Assembly: GCF_029870595.1 (NCBI RefSeq)
Contig: NZ_JAPDIR010000002.1
Location: forward strand, 1 to 64,000
Source of the DNA: Sphingomonas sp. CBMAI 2297
GTDB taxonomy: Bacteria; Pseudomonadota; Alphaproteobacteria; Sphingomonadales; Sphingomonadaceae
DNA: 64,000 bases
Direction of reading: 5' to 3'
Position 1 is the stretch's first letter. Each line of letters begins with the position of its first letter. The notes under the pieces are model-generated. The model ran no database searches, was not told where the DNA came from, and saw nothing but the letters and a program-made list of their open reading frames with translations. The translations under genes and the position numbers were made by a program. Shown piece by piece: positions 44,408 through 52,795 of the stretch.

Positions 44408-45228
44408 GCGAAGGTCTCGACGGGAGGGATAGGGCGGCGGTGGCGCAGCACCGGCACGCGGGAACGGACATCCTCGACACGGGCCTGGTCGATCTCGACC
44501 GAGCCGAGGCCGGCCGCCTCGCCCATGTCGAGCACCACTTCGCCCCAGGGATCGATCGCCAGCGAATGGCCATAGGTGGCGCGGCCATCGGCGTGCAGGC
44601 CGGTCTGCGCCGCGGCGATCACATAGGCGCCGGCCTCGATCGCGCGGGCGCGCAGCAGCACGTGCCAATGCGCCTGGCCGGTGGGACGGGTGAAGGCGGC
44701 GGGGACGGCGAGGACGGTGGCGCCGGCATCGCTGAGCGCGCGGAACAGGTCCGGGAAGCGCATGTCGTAGCAGATGGCGAGGCCCAGCCTGCCGATCGGC
44801 GTGTCGACCACGATCGCGCGCTCGCCCCGGCAATAGGTGTTGGACTCCCGCCAGCTCTCGCCGGTGGCGAGGTCGACATCGAACAGGTGCAGCTTGTCGT
44901 AATGCGCCCGGATCGCGCCGGTGCCGTCGATGACGAAGCCGCGGTTCAGGAATTTCTCGCCTTCACCCTTCAGGGCCAGCGAGCCGAGATGCACCCAGAT
45001 GCCGTGCTTCGCCGCCGCCTCGCGCGTCGCGGCGAGGACGGGATCCTCCGCCTCGGCCACCACATGGGCGCGCGCACGCTCGCGATCGCCGTCGAGCAGG
45101 CCGGACATTTCGGGCGTGAACAGCATCGCGCTGCCCGCCGCCGCCGCCCGCGCGATACCATCGGTGACGGTACGGGCGTTGGCGGCCGGATCGATCCCGC
45201 TCGTCATCTGCAGCAGGCTGGCCTTCAT
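44404..45228 (-). CDS. Nitrilase-family amidase (deaminated glutathione amidase-like)
   Basis: This encodes 274 residues of the carbon-nitrogen hydrolase fold. The catalytic triad is recognisable: Glu in FTPEMSG, Lys in YDKLHLFDVD and Cys in AICYDMRFPDLFRAL. The start MKASLLQMTSG at 45228 follows GGGGAGGAAGCG. The Y-D-K-L-H-L-F-D-V-D pattern is that of the Nit1/YbeM group, which hydrolyses deaminated glutathione. Coupling to gshA by a 4-base overlap supports that reading. Other small amides remain possible. Confidence 0.85.
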   Translation of the reverse strand: MKASLLQMTSGIDPAANARTVTDGIARAAAAGSAMLFTPEMSGLLDGDRERARAHVVAEAEDPVLAATREAAAKHGIWVHLGSLALKGEGEKFLNRGFVIDGTGAIRAHYDKLHLFDVDLATGESWRESNTYCRGERAIVVDTPIGRLGLAICYDMRFPDLFRALSDAGATVLAVPAAFTRPTGQAHWHVLLRARAIEAGAYVIAAAQTGLHADGRATYGHSLAIDPWGEVVLDMGEAAGLGSVEIDQARVEDVRSRVPVLRHRRPIPPVETFA

Positions 45229-45253
45229 CGCTTCCTCCCCCTCCGGGCCGGGA

Positions 45254-46570
45254 TCAGTCGTGCTTCGGCTTGCCGACGCCGACCAGCTTGAGGCCGGCAC
45301 GCGCCGCCTCCGCGGGCGGATAGATGTTGCGCAGGTCGACGAGCAGCGGCGCCTTGAGCATCGTCTTGATGCGACCGAGATCAAGCGCGCGGAACGCATC
45401 CCACTCCGTCACGATCACCAGCGCGTCCGCGCCGTCCGCCGCGGCATAGGCGCTCTCGCTGAACTCGACGTTCGGCAGCAGCGGGCGCGCCTGCTCGAAG
45501 CCTTCGGGGTCATAGGCCTTCACCGTGGCGCCGGCATCCTGCAGCGCCGCGACGATCGACAGGCTGGGCGCGTCGCGCATGTCGTCGGTATTGGGCTTGA
45601 AGGTGAGGCCCAATATGCCCACGGTCTTGCCGCGCACGTCGCCGCCCATCGCCTTGATCACCTTGCGGCCCATGGCGCGCTTGCGCGCGTCGTTCACCTG
45701 CACGGTGGCCTCGACGATGCGCAGCGGAGTCTCGTTGTCGCCCGCCGTCTTGAGCAGCGCCAGCGTATCCTTGGGGAAGCAGGAGCCGCCATAGCCGGGG
45801 CCGGCATGGAGGAACTTGCTGCCGATCCGGTTGTCGAGCCCGATGCCGCGCGCCACTTCCTGCACGTCGGCGCCCACTTCCTCGCACAGGTCGGCGATCT
45901 CGTTGATGAAGGTGATCTTCACCGCCAGGAACGCGTTGGCCGCATATTTGGTCAGCTCGCTGGTGCGGCGGCTGGTGAACAGGATCGGCGCGCTCTGGTT
46001 GAGCGAGAGCGGGCGGTAGATCGCGCGCATCACTTCGCGGGCTTCCTCGTCGTCGGTGCCGACGACCACGCGGTCGGGCCGCTTGAAATCCTCGATCGCC
46101 GCGCCTTCGCGCAGGAATTCGGGGTTGGAGACGACCTTCGCGCCGGTGCCCGACGCCACTTCGCGCATGATCCGCTCCACTTCGTCGCCGGTGCCGACCG
46201 GCACGGTCGACTTGGTGACGATCACCGCCGGCCCGGTCAGGTTCTCGGCGATCTCGCGCGCGGCGGCGAAGACATAGCTCAGGTCGGCATGGCCGTCGCC
46301 GCGGCGGCTCGGCGTGCCGACCGCGATGAACACCGCATCGGCCCCCTTGACGCCTTCGGCCAGGTCGGTGGTGAAGGAGAGGCGGCCGGCCTTCACGTTC
46401 GAGGCGACCAGCGCGTCGAGGCCCGGCTCGTAGATCGGCATCACGCCCTGATCGAGCAGCTCGATCTTGCGCGCATCCTTGTCGACGCAGACCACTTCAT
46501 GGCCGAAGTCCGAGAAACAGGCACCGGAAACCAGGCCGACATAGCCCGTGCCGATCATCGCTATGCGCAA
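45254..46570 (-). CDS. ugd: UDP-glucose 6-dehydrogenase
   Basis: This encodes 438 residues. An N-terminal NAD-binding Rossmann domain (MIGTGYVGLVSGACFSDFGH) is followed by the central dimerisation part, with SKFLHAGPGYGGSCFPKD carrying the catalytic cysteine, and a C-terminal UDP-binding domain (ILGLTFKPNTDDMRDAPS). It makes UDP-glucuronate for acidic polysaccharides. The TTG at 46570 is taken as start because AAGGGGATCCACG precedes it and MIGTGYVG follows directly. An ATG further upstream would add about 20 unusual residues. The gene is followed by the amidase/gshA pair on the same strand. Confidence 0.94.
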   Translation of the reverse strand: MRIAMIGTGYVGLVSGACFSDFGHEVVCVDKDARKIELLDQGVMPIYEPGLDALVASNVKAGRLSFTTDLAEGVKGADAVFIAVGTPSRRGDGHADLSYVFAAAREIAENLTGPAVIVTKSTVPVGTGDEVERIMREVASGTGAKVVSNPEFLREGAAIEDFKRPDRVVVGTDDEEAREVMRAIYRPLSLNQSAPILFTSRRTSELTKYAANAFLAVKITFINEIADLCEEVGADVQEVARGIGLDNRIGSKFLHAGPGYGGSCFPKDTLALLKTAGDNETPLRIVEATVQVNDARKRAMGRKVIKAMGGDVRGKTVGILGLTFKPNTDDMRDAPSLSIVAALQDAGATVKAYDPEGFEQARPLLPNVEFSESAYAAADGADALVIVTEWDAFRALDLGRIKTMLKAPLLVDLRNIYPPAEAARAGLKLVGVGKPKHD

Positions 46571-46602
46571 CGTGGATCCCCTTGGGAAGAAAGTCTGTTG
46601 CG

Positions 46603-46630
46603 CAGATAGCGACGCCAGCGCCGGGGGCAA
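46603..46630 (-). promoter_or_regulatory. Possible promoter for ugd
   Basis: On the minus strand TTGCCC (46630-46625) and TATCTG (46608-46603) are separated by 16 bases, resembling sigma-70 -35 and -10 boxes. It would give a short 5' leader before the ugd start at 46570 and lies downstream of the terminator at 46694. The match is moderate. Confidence 0.35.
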
Positions 46631-46693
46631 GGGGGCGGGGGGCGACGCTCTCCGGCGCGGCCGGCAAGAAAAATGCGGACAAGGAAACGGGCA

Positions 46694-46719
46694 ATAAAAA
46701 AGGCGGCTCGCGGCCGCCC
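46694..46719 (-). terminator. Intrinsic terminator before ugd
   Basis: On the minus strand GGCGGC-CGCGA-GCCGCC is followed directly by TTTTTTATT. This is the most canonical Rho-independent terminator in the window. It ends any transcript from the small frame at 46794 and separates it from ugd. Confidence 0.8.
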
Positions 46720-46721
46720 TT

Positions 46722-46782
46722 TCAGTTGTCGTCCGGGCCGGTCAGCACGGCCTCAACTGAGGTCGCTCCACTGCCGGCCCGG
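46722..46782 (-). ncRNA. Structured RNA segment with alternative pairings
   Basis: An outer stem CCGGGCCGG/CCGGCCCGG (46733-46741 with 46774-46782) encloses a CCTCA/TGAGG hairpin (46751-46762). The loop/stem word CAACTGA (46754-46760, plus-strand notation) is also perfectly complementary to TCAGTTG (46722-46728), just before the terminator. Two alternative folds or a pseudoknot are therefore possible. It could be part of an attenuator or a small RNA. No known RNA family is recognised. Confidence 0.5.
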
Positions 46783-46793
46783 ATGAACGTTCC

Positions 46794-46856
46794 TCAGAAC
46801 GGGCGGATTTCGTTACCGCCGCCGTCACGGAACATCAGGCTGAAAAACGCGAACAT
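46794..46856 (-). CDS. Possible 20-residue leader peptide
   Basis: An ATG at 46856 with GGGAG seven bases upstream opens a 20-codon frame MFAFFSLMFRDGGGNEIRPF. Five of the 20 residues are Phe. It lies between a GCGCAC/GTGCGC hairpin (46875-46888) upstream and a structured RNA plus intrinsic terminator downstream, on the strand of ugd. This layout resembles a leader peptide with attenuator, or a small independent gene. An overlapping ATG at 46860 gives an 11-codon frame with a worse spacing. Coding status is unproven. Confidence 0.4.
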   Translation of the reverse strand: MFAFFSLMFRDGGGNEIRPF

Positions 46857-46874
46857 TCATAGTCTCCCATCGGT

Positions 46875-46888
46875 GCGCACTTGTGCGC
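46875..46888 (-). promoter_or_regulatory. Small hairpin before the leader frame
   Basis: GCGCAC-tt-GTGCGC is a perfect 6-base stem about 20 bases before the ATG of the 20-codon frame. Upstream of it the sequence is AT-rich (TTGATTCATTGTTAAG on the minus strand), where a promoter may lie. Confidence 0.35.
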
Positions 46889-47007
46889 GATTCAGATGGT
46901 TAAAGGCTTCTTAACAATGAATCAATCCGGATTTCTGCGGAGTTGGCTTCGCAAAAACTGCTTCGAACGCGTGATTTAACCGTTCCTTCAAGGGTCGGGG
47001 CCTAGGC

Positions 47008-48456
47008 ATGGCGGGCATGTCGGCACGCAGAGAGCCCTTGGCGACCTTGGTCGGTGCTTCCACGAGCGCCGTCGCGATCACCGCGGAACGCGCGGGAATC
47101 GCGAGGGAATTCGTGCAGGTGCACAGCGCGCGCGCCGGCAGTGCGGATGCCGGTGCCCGTGGGCGGGGCGGCAAGCGCGAACTGCACCGGGCAAGTAACG
47201 ATCGCCATGTCGAGGGGCGCTTCTGGAGCGTTCTGGGCCTGTGCGAGATCGGGAATTTCGCGTCGCTGCGCCGTCATCTGGGCCGCGCCCGCGCCGATTC
47301 GCTGGTGCTGGACGTGGCGCGGCGAATCTCCGGCCTGGTGCCGGACGTCCGCATCGCCGCCGCCGGCCGCTCGGTGATCGAGATCTGCTTCGAGCGGGAA
47401 ACGCCCGAGGCCGCCGCCGACGATATCGATCGGATCCGCAAGGGTTTCCAGCGCACGCTCGACCTCGATGGCGAGCCGCATCATCTCCAGATGCATTTCG
47501 GCGTCGCCGCCGCGCCCTCGGTCGAGGATGACGAGGTGCTGCTCGCCGAAGCCGCCGAATCCGCGCTCGAGCAGGCACGGGCGGACGGCCGGGTGGTGAT
47601 GCTCGACCTGTCGCGCGCGGACCTGGCCTTCGACAAGCTCACCCTGATGCGCGAGCTGCCGCGCGCGATCGCCAATGGCGAGATGTTCCTGCAATATCAG
47701 CCCAAGGTCCATGTCCGCCGGCAGGAGATCGCCAGCGCCGAGGCGCTGGTCCGCTGGCAGCATCCCACGCGCGGCCTGATCCTGCCGGGCGATTTCATCT
47801 CGGTCGCGGAGCAGGCGGGCGAGATCTCGACGCTCACGCTGTGGACGCTGCGCCAGGTGATCGAGGACCAGCGCAAGCTGCGCGCCGACGGCTTCGACAT
47901 GCTGCTCTTCGTCAATATCTCGGGCCAGCTCCTCGCCGATCCCGGCTTCGTCAACGAAGTGTGCGAGATGCTGGCGAACACCGATGCGAAGCTCGGCTTC
48001 GAGATCACCGAGACCGCGGTGATCCGCGATCCGGAGAGCGCGATCCGCCATCTCCAGTTCTTCGCCGACAGCGGCGTGACGCTCGCGATCGACGATTACG
48101 GCGCCGGGCTCTCCTCGCTCGCCTATCTGAAGAAGCTGCCCGCGCGCGAACTCAAGATCGACAAGATGTTCGTGATGCAGCTCACCAGCAGCAACCGCGA
48201 TCCGCTGATCGTGCGCTCGACGATCGATCTCGCCCATGCGCTCGAGATGGAAGTCACCGCCGAAGGAGTGGAGACGCCGTCCGCGCTCGCGCTGCTCAGC
48301 GTGATGGGCTGCGACATGGTGCAGGGCTTCCTGATCTCGCGCCCGCTCGGGCTCGATGCGTTCCGCAAGTTCCTGGCGGACGATGGCCATCTCGACAATG
48401 CGAACGGCCATCCGGCATCGTTCGTCCGGCCCGAGAGCTTCTGGAAGCGCGCGTGA
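47008..48456 (+). CDS. EAL-domain protein with degenerate GGDEF
   Basis: This encodes 482 residues. The N-terminal half (about 70-200) has the GGDEF fold pattern ([23 protein letters not shown]), but the GGDEF motif is replaced by AGRSVIEI, so it is unlikely to make c-di-GMP. The EAL domain (about 215-465) keeps the catalytic set: [38 protein letters not shown] and QGF. It should therefore act as a c-di-GMP phosphodiesterase. There is no membrane segment. The stop shares a base with the hybrid kinase gene (TGATG), so the two are cotranslated. Confidence 0.92.
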   Translation: MAGMSARREPLATLVGASTSAVAITAERAGIAREFVQVHSARAGSADAGARGRGGKRELHRASNDRHVEGRFWSVLGLCEIGNFASLRRHLGRARADSLVLDVARRISGLVPDVRIAAAGRSVIEICFERETPEAAADDIDRIRKGFQRTLDLDGEPHHLQMHFGVAAAPSVEDDEVLLAEAAESALEQARADGRVVMLDLSRADLAFDKLTLMRELPRAIANGEMFLQYQPKVHVRRQEIASAEALVRWQHPTRGLILPGDFISVAEQAGEISTLTLWTLRQVIEDQRKLRADGFDMLLFVNISGQLLADPGFVNEVCEMLANTDAKLGFEITETAVIRDPESAIRHLQFFADSGVTLAIDDYGAGLSSLAYLKKLPARELKIDKMFVMQLTSSNRDPLIVRSTIDLAHALEMEVTAEGVETPSALALLSVMGCDMVQGFLISRPLGLDAFRKFLADDGHLDNANGHPASFVRPESFWKRA

Positions 48457-50915
48457 TGCGCGCGCTGCTGCGTTCCGTCCTTGCCCTTGCCGCGCTGCTC
48501 GCGGCCGCGCCGGCGCTTGCCCAGGCGCAACCCCGTTCCGATTTCCCGCCGGCGATCGAGGCCCAGATCCGGGCCGCCAAGGAAAGCATGATGTCCGATC
48601 AGGCGGAGGCGCTCCGCCACGCCGCCGCGATCGACGGGCTGGCGCTCGGCCTGCGGGACGAGCGGCGACGGATGCTGGCGCTGGCCACCGCGCGCTGGCT
48701 GGCCGCCGAGGCGCATATCCGCAACGAGGAGCCCGCCAAGGCCGCGCCGCTGCTGACCGACGGGCTGAACCTGATCCGCTCGATCCCGGAGCCGATCAAG
48801 CTGCGCGGCGACCTGATGATGTCGCAGGGCGCCTTCTTCATGGCGCGCGACCAGGCGGTGCAGGCGCTGGAAAGCTATCAGAACGCCTTCCGCATCTTCG
48901 GCGAAGTGAAGGAGCCGCGCAGCCAGGCGATCGCGCTGCAGAACATCGGCGGGCTCTACAGCGTCGCCAATGACGATGCGCGCGCCGAGGAATATTTCCA
49001 CCAGGCCGCGGTGCTGTTCACCGATGATCCGGTGCTTTCGCTCTCGCTCCACAACAGCCGCGGCAATGTGCTCGCCAAGCTCGGCCGGGACGCGGAGGCG
49101 AGCAAGGAATATGAGGCGGCGATCGTCGTCGCGCGCGGCATGAACAAGCCGCTGCTCGAGGCGCGCCTGCTCAGCAACCTCGCGCGCAGCCAGGTGGCGC
49201 TGAAACGCTATGACGACGCCAACCGCACGATCACGCGCGGGTTCGAGCTCATCCGCGGCGCCGATGCCGATGTGCTGCGGCGGCACCTGCTCGCCACCGC
49301 GGCCGCCCTGGCTTCCGAGCGGGGGAATATCGGGGAGGCGCTGCGGTTCATCCACGGCACGTTCGACGGCATGGACCTGGGGAAGACCACGGTCGAATTC
49401 CGCAGCGACCATTTCTATGCCTATCAGATATTCAGCAAGGCGGAGAATGCGCGAGAGGCGCTGGTGCACCTTCAGGCAATGAAGCGCCTCGACGATGAAT
49501 CCACCAAGGTGGCCGCGACCGCCGGCGCGGCGCTGATGGCGGCGAAGTTCGACTGGGCGAAGCAGCAGAACCAGATCCTGCTGCTCCAGACCCGGGAAGC
49601 CGAGGGGCGGGCCCGCTATCTCCAGACGCTGTTCCTGCTGATCGGCGCCGCGACGGTGATCGTCATGGCCGCGCTCGGCTGGGGCCTCGTCACGGTTCGC
49701 CGCAGCCGCAACAAGGTGCGCGCCGCCAACATCGTGCTGGGCGAGACCAATGTGGCGCTGGAAAAGGCGCTCAAGGCCAAGACCGAGTTCCTCGCGACCA
49801 CCAGCCACGAGATCCGCACCCCGCTGAACGGCATCCTGGGCATGACCCAGGTCATGCTCTCGGATCCGAAGCTCGAGGCGCAGACCCGCGAGCGGATCGG
49901 CATCGTCCATGGCGCCGGCATCACCATGCGCGCGCTGGTCGACGACATTCTCGACGTCGCCAAGATGGAGACGGGCAATCTGAGCGTCGAGGCGGCGCCC
50001 ATGGACCTGCCCGCCACGCTGAGGGACGTCACCCGCCTCTGGGAGGAGCAGGCGCGCGGCAAGGGGCTCGGCTTCCGGCTCGAGCTCAGCCATGCGCCGC
50101 ACTGGATCGTCAGCGACGCCACCCGCCTGCGCCAGATGGTGTTCAACCTGCTCTCCAACGCGATCAAGTTCACCGAGAAGGGCAGCGTCACGCTGCGCGC
50201 GGTGGCCGAGGGCGAAGGCGATGCCCGGCGGCTCAGGCTGGCCGTCGAGGATACCGGCATCGGCATCCCCCGCGAGAAATTCGAGGAGATCTTCGAGAGC
50301 TTCCGCCAGGTCGACACCAGCACCACGCGCCGGTTCGGGGGCACCGGCCTGGGCCTCGCCATCTGCCGCAACCTCGCCCGCGCGCTGGGCGGCGACATCA
50401 TGGTGGAGAGCGAGGACGGCAAGGGCTCGCGCTTCATCCTCGACCTGCCGCTCGTCCCGGCCGAGGCGCCCGCGGCGGCCGTGGCGGACGAAGGCGCGGC
50501 GGGGCTCGACCTGGTCGTGCTCGACCGGAATCCCATCGCCCGCTCGATGCTGCGCACCCTGTTGGAGCCGCGCGTCGCCCGGCTGCGCTTCGCCGGCTCG
50601 GCGGCCGAGGCCCTGCCGATGCTCGAGGCCGGCGGTGTCAGCCATCTCCTTGCCGATGAGGGGACGCTCAAGGCCGAGGCGGATGGCCCCGCCGCGGTGC
50701 TCGCGAAGCTGCGCGCGGTGGCCCCGGACGCGGCGCTCGCCGTGCTCTGGCTCAAGCCCGATGCGGAGACCGCTGCTGAGCTGATTGCAGCAAGTGGCAG
50801 CAAAATAATCGAAAAACCTATTACCGGCGTCGGCCTGATCGATGCTATCATTCCGTCAGCGGAAGAAAATTCCGGCAAGAGGGAGGGGGACCCGCTTGTA
50901 TCTCGGGCGGCTTAG
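48456..50915 (+). CDS. TPR-containing hybrid sensor kinase with degenerate receiver
   Basis: This encodes 819 residues. A signal peptide (1-22) precedes a periplasmic TPR-type helical region (about 50-370), a membrane helix (about 386-407), a coiled linker, HisKA with H451 (ATTSHEIRTPLNGILGMTQ) and an ATPase domain (NLLSNAIKF, DTGIGI, GTGLGLAI). A C-terminal receiver-like domain (about 685-805) starts LDLVVLDRNPIARSML and lacks the usual acidic pair, so it is probably a pseudo-receiver. The intact receiver protein is encoded 74 bases downstream. The periplasmic TPR sensor suggests a protein or peptide signal. Confidence 0.9.
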   Translation: MRALLRSVLALAALLAAAPALAQAQPRSDFPPAIEAQIRAAKESMMSDQAEALRHAAAIDGLALGLRDERRRMLALATARWLAAEAHIRNEEPAKAAPLLTDGLNLIRSIPEPIKLRGDLMMSQGAFFMARDQAVQALESYQNAFRIFGEVKEPRSQAIALQNIGGLYSVANDDARAEEYFHQAAVLFTDDPVLSLSLHNSRGNVLAKLGRDAEASKEYEAAIVVARGMNKPLLEARLLSNLARSQVALKRYDDANRTITRGFELIRGADADVLRRHLLATAAALASERGNIGEALRFIHGTFDGMDLGKTTVEFRSDHFYAYQIFSKAENAREALVHLQAMKRLDDESTKVAATAGAALMAAKFDWAKQQNQILLLQTREAEGRARYLQTLFLLIGAATVIVMAALGWGLVTVRRSRNKVRAANIVLGETNVALEKALKAKTEFLATTSHEIRTPLNGILGMTQVMLSDPKLEAQTRERIGIVHGAGITMRALVDDILDVAKMETGNLSVEAAPMDLPATLRDVTRLWEEQARGKGLGFRLELSHAPHWIVSDATRLRQMVFNLLSNAIKFTEKGSVTLRAVAEGEGDARRLRLAVEDTGIGIPREKFEEIFESFRQVDTSTTRRFGGTGLGLAICRNLARALGGDIMVESEDGKGSRFILDLPLVPAEAPAAAVADEGAAGLDLVVLDRNPIARSMLRTLLEPRVARLRFAGSAAEALPMLEAGGVSHLLADEGTLKAEADGPAAVLAKLRAVAPDAALAVLWLKPDAETAAELIAASGSKIIEKPITGVGLIDAIIPSAEENSGKREGDPLVSRAA

Positions 50916-50989
50916 GGCGATAGCACACCGGACATGAAAAAAACGGTCGCGCGCATCTCGGGGAAACCGGTCGCCACGGGCGGACGGGC

Positions 50990-51379
50990 ATGAATATCCT
51001 CTTCATCGAGGACGATCCGATGAACCGTCGGGTCGTGAAGGACATGCTCGACGTCGCGGGGGCGACCATGGCGGAGGCAAGCTGGGCCGAAGAGGGCCTG
51101 GCGATGCTCGACGCGGAATCGTTCGACGTCGTGCTCGTCGATCTGCGCATGCCCGGCATGGACGGGTTCGAGACGATCCGCCGCATTCGCGCGCGGGGCG
51201 ACGCGAAGGGGGAATTGCCGATCATCGTCGTCACCGCCGATACCGCGGTGGACCTGCGCGAGCGCTGCCTCGCGATCGGGGCCGACGATGTGCTGTTCAA
51301 GCCGGTGGCGATGGACGCGCTGTTCGATTCGATCGGCCGGGTGCTCGCGATCCGCGGCGGCGGGGGCATGATCCTTTAG
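50990..51379 (+). CDS. Single-domain response regulator (CheY-like)
   Basis: This encodes 129 residues of receiver domain. E7-D8-D9 (FIEDDP), phospho-acceptor D51 (VLVDLRMPGMDG), T (VVTAD) and K (LFKPV) are all present. It follows the hybrid kinase by 74 bases and probably receives its phosphate, since the kinase's own receiver is degenerate. There is no output domain. The target may be the EAL protein two genes upstream (inference). The stop lies next to a dispersed repeat. Confidence 0.92.
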   Translation: MNILFIEDDPMNRRVVKDMLDVAGATMAEASWAEEGLAMLDAESFDVVLVDLRMPGMDGFETIRRIRARGDAKGELPIIVVTADTAVDLRERCLAIGADDVLFKPVAMDALFDSIGRVLAIRGGGGMIL

Positions 51380-51440
51380 GTGAGAACCCAAGCAAGCTCT
51401 TGAAACTACGCCCGTCATCCCCGCCCGCGCGGGGATGACG
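51379..51440. repeat. Dispersed repeat with conserved GGTGAGAAC segment
   Basis: This shares GGTGAGAACCCAAGCAAG and the following TGAAACTACGCCCGTCATCC with the 26103 element, then carries CCCCGCCCGCGCGGGGATGACGG, a compact single palindrome rather than a pair. It abuts the stop codon of the response regulator at 50990. Confidence 0.75.
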
Positions 51441-51525
51441 GCTATCGGGCGCTCCTTGTCCCAAGGGGATAAACGCCTTTGTCGATCGAGTTGGCGCGCC
51501 AGCGCCGCCGCCCGCCGGCGGAGGC

Positions 51526-52791
51526 TCAGGTCGGCAGCCGCACGCGCACTCGCCCGCCGATTCCGCCCAGGCGATTCTCCAGCGTCACGGTGCCGCCATG
51601 CGCCTCGGCGACCGAGCGGACGATGGCGAGCCCCAGCCCCGTGCCGCCGGTCTCGCGGCTGCGCGAGGTCTCGCCGCGCACGAAGGGCGCGAACAGCGCC
51701 TCGGCCCGTGCCAGGTCGAAGCCGGGTCCGTCGTCCTCCACCAGCACGTCCACCGTGGCTTCGCCCAGGCTCCAGTGCAGCCGCGCGCGCTCGCCATAGC
51801 GCACCGCATTCTCGATGAGGTTGGCGAACAGCCGCCGCAGCGCCGCCGAATTGCCGCGCACCACCGCGCGCGGCCCCGGCTCGACGCTGACCGGCTTGCC
51901 CGCCGCGGCAAGGTCGTCGACCAGGCTCTCGATCAGGCTGCCCAGGTCGAGCCTCGCATGCGACGCGCCATCCCGCCCGTCGCGCGTGAAGGCCAGCGCG
52001 GCCTTCAGCATCGCGCGCATCTCCTCGATGTCCGCCTCGGCGCGCAGCCTCGCCGCGTCGGGAAGCTGCTCGACCCAGAAGGCGATCCTCGACAGGGGCG
52101 TGCCCAGGTCATGGGCGATCGCGCCCAGCATCGCGCTGCGGTTCTCGGCCTCGAGCAGGATCCGCTCCTGCATCGAATCGAGCGCGATGGCGAGTTCGTG
52201 CACTTCGCGCGGGCCCCGTTGCGGAATCGGCTGGCGTGCGCCCAGGCGCACCCGGGTCGCTGCGCCCGCCAGGTCGCGGATCGGCCGCGAGATGCGGCGC
52301 GCCACTGCCCAGGCGAGGAGGGAAAGCACCAGCAGCGTGCCGAGCATCCCCAGCAGCCGGGCGAGGTGCCAGCGCGTGAAGGTCGGGCGGTACACGCTGG
52401 ATGCGACGATCCAGCCATTCCCGTTCTCCATCGCCACGGTGAAGCTGCCGCGCATGTCCTGCTCGGGATCGCGCGCCGGGAGCTGGTAGAGCCCGTGGAT
52501 GCGTTCGGCCGGCACCTCCATCAGCCGGGCGATCGCCGCGTCGCGCGCGGGGGAGGGGCGCTCGTCCTGGCGGCCGAACTTGTCCTCGTTGGTCCGGGTC
52601 ACCGTCATCCGGGCGCGGGCGGTGGGCGGCACGATGCCGGTGCGCAGCGCCTCGGCGACGCGGGCCAGCGGCAGCGGCCCCGGCCCGGGCGGCGGGCCGT
52701 TGAACATGATCGTGAACTGCGTCGTCGTCGCGATCAGGGCGGCGGCGATGACGAGCAGGACGATGGGAACCGTGATCGAACGCCGGGTCAC
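51526..52791 (-). CDS. Membrane sensor histidine kinase
   Basis: This encodes 421 residues. Helices near 8-28 and 145-165 bracket a periplasmic loop rich in Pro/Gly at its start (FNGPPPGPGPLPLARV). HAMP (about 166-220) is followed by a HisKA box MLGAIAHDLGTPLSRIAFW, where Gly takes the place of the common Arg of H-D-L-R-T-P. The ATPase domain has NLIENAVRYG, EDDGPGFD and GGTGLGLAIVRSV. It forms an EnvZ-like pair with the OmpR-type regulator, whose gene ends 4 bases before this one starts. The start is GTG at 52791. The signal is unknown. Confidence 0.9.
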   Translation of the reverse strand: MTRRSITVPIVLLVIAAALIATTTQFTIMFNGPPPGPGPLPLARVAEALRTGIVPPTARARMTVTRTNEDKFGRQDERPSPARDAAIARLMEVPAERIHGLYQLPARDPEQDMRGSFTVAMENGNGWIVASSVYRPTFTRWHLARLLGMLGTLLVLSLLAWAVARRISRPIRDLAGAATRVRLGARQPIPQRGPREVHELAIALDSMQERILLEAENRSAMLGAIAHDLGTPLSRIAFWVEQLPDAARLRAEADIEEMRAMLKAALAFTRDGRDGASHARLDLGSLIESLVDDLAAAGKPVSVEPGPRAVVRGNSAALRRLFANLIENAVRYGERARLHWSLGEATVDVLVEDDGPGFDLARAEALFAPFVRGETSRSRETGGTGLGLAIVRSVAEAHGGTVTLENRLGGIGGRVRVRLPT

Positions 52792-52795
52792 GGGA

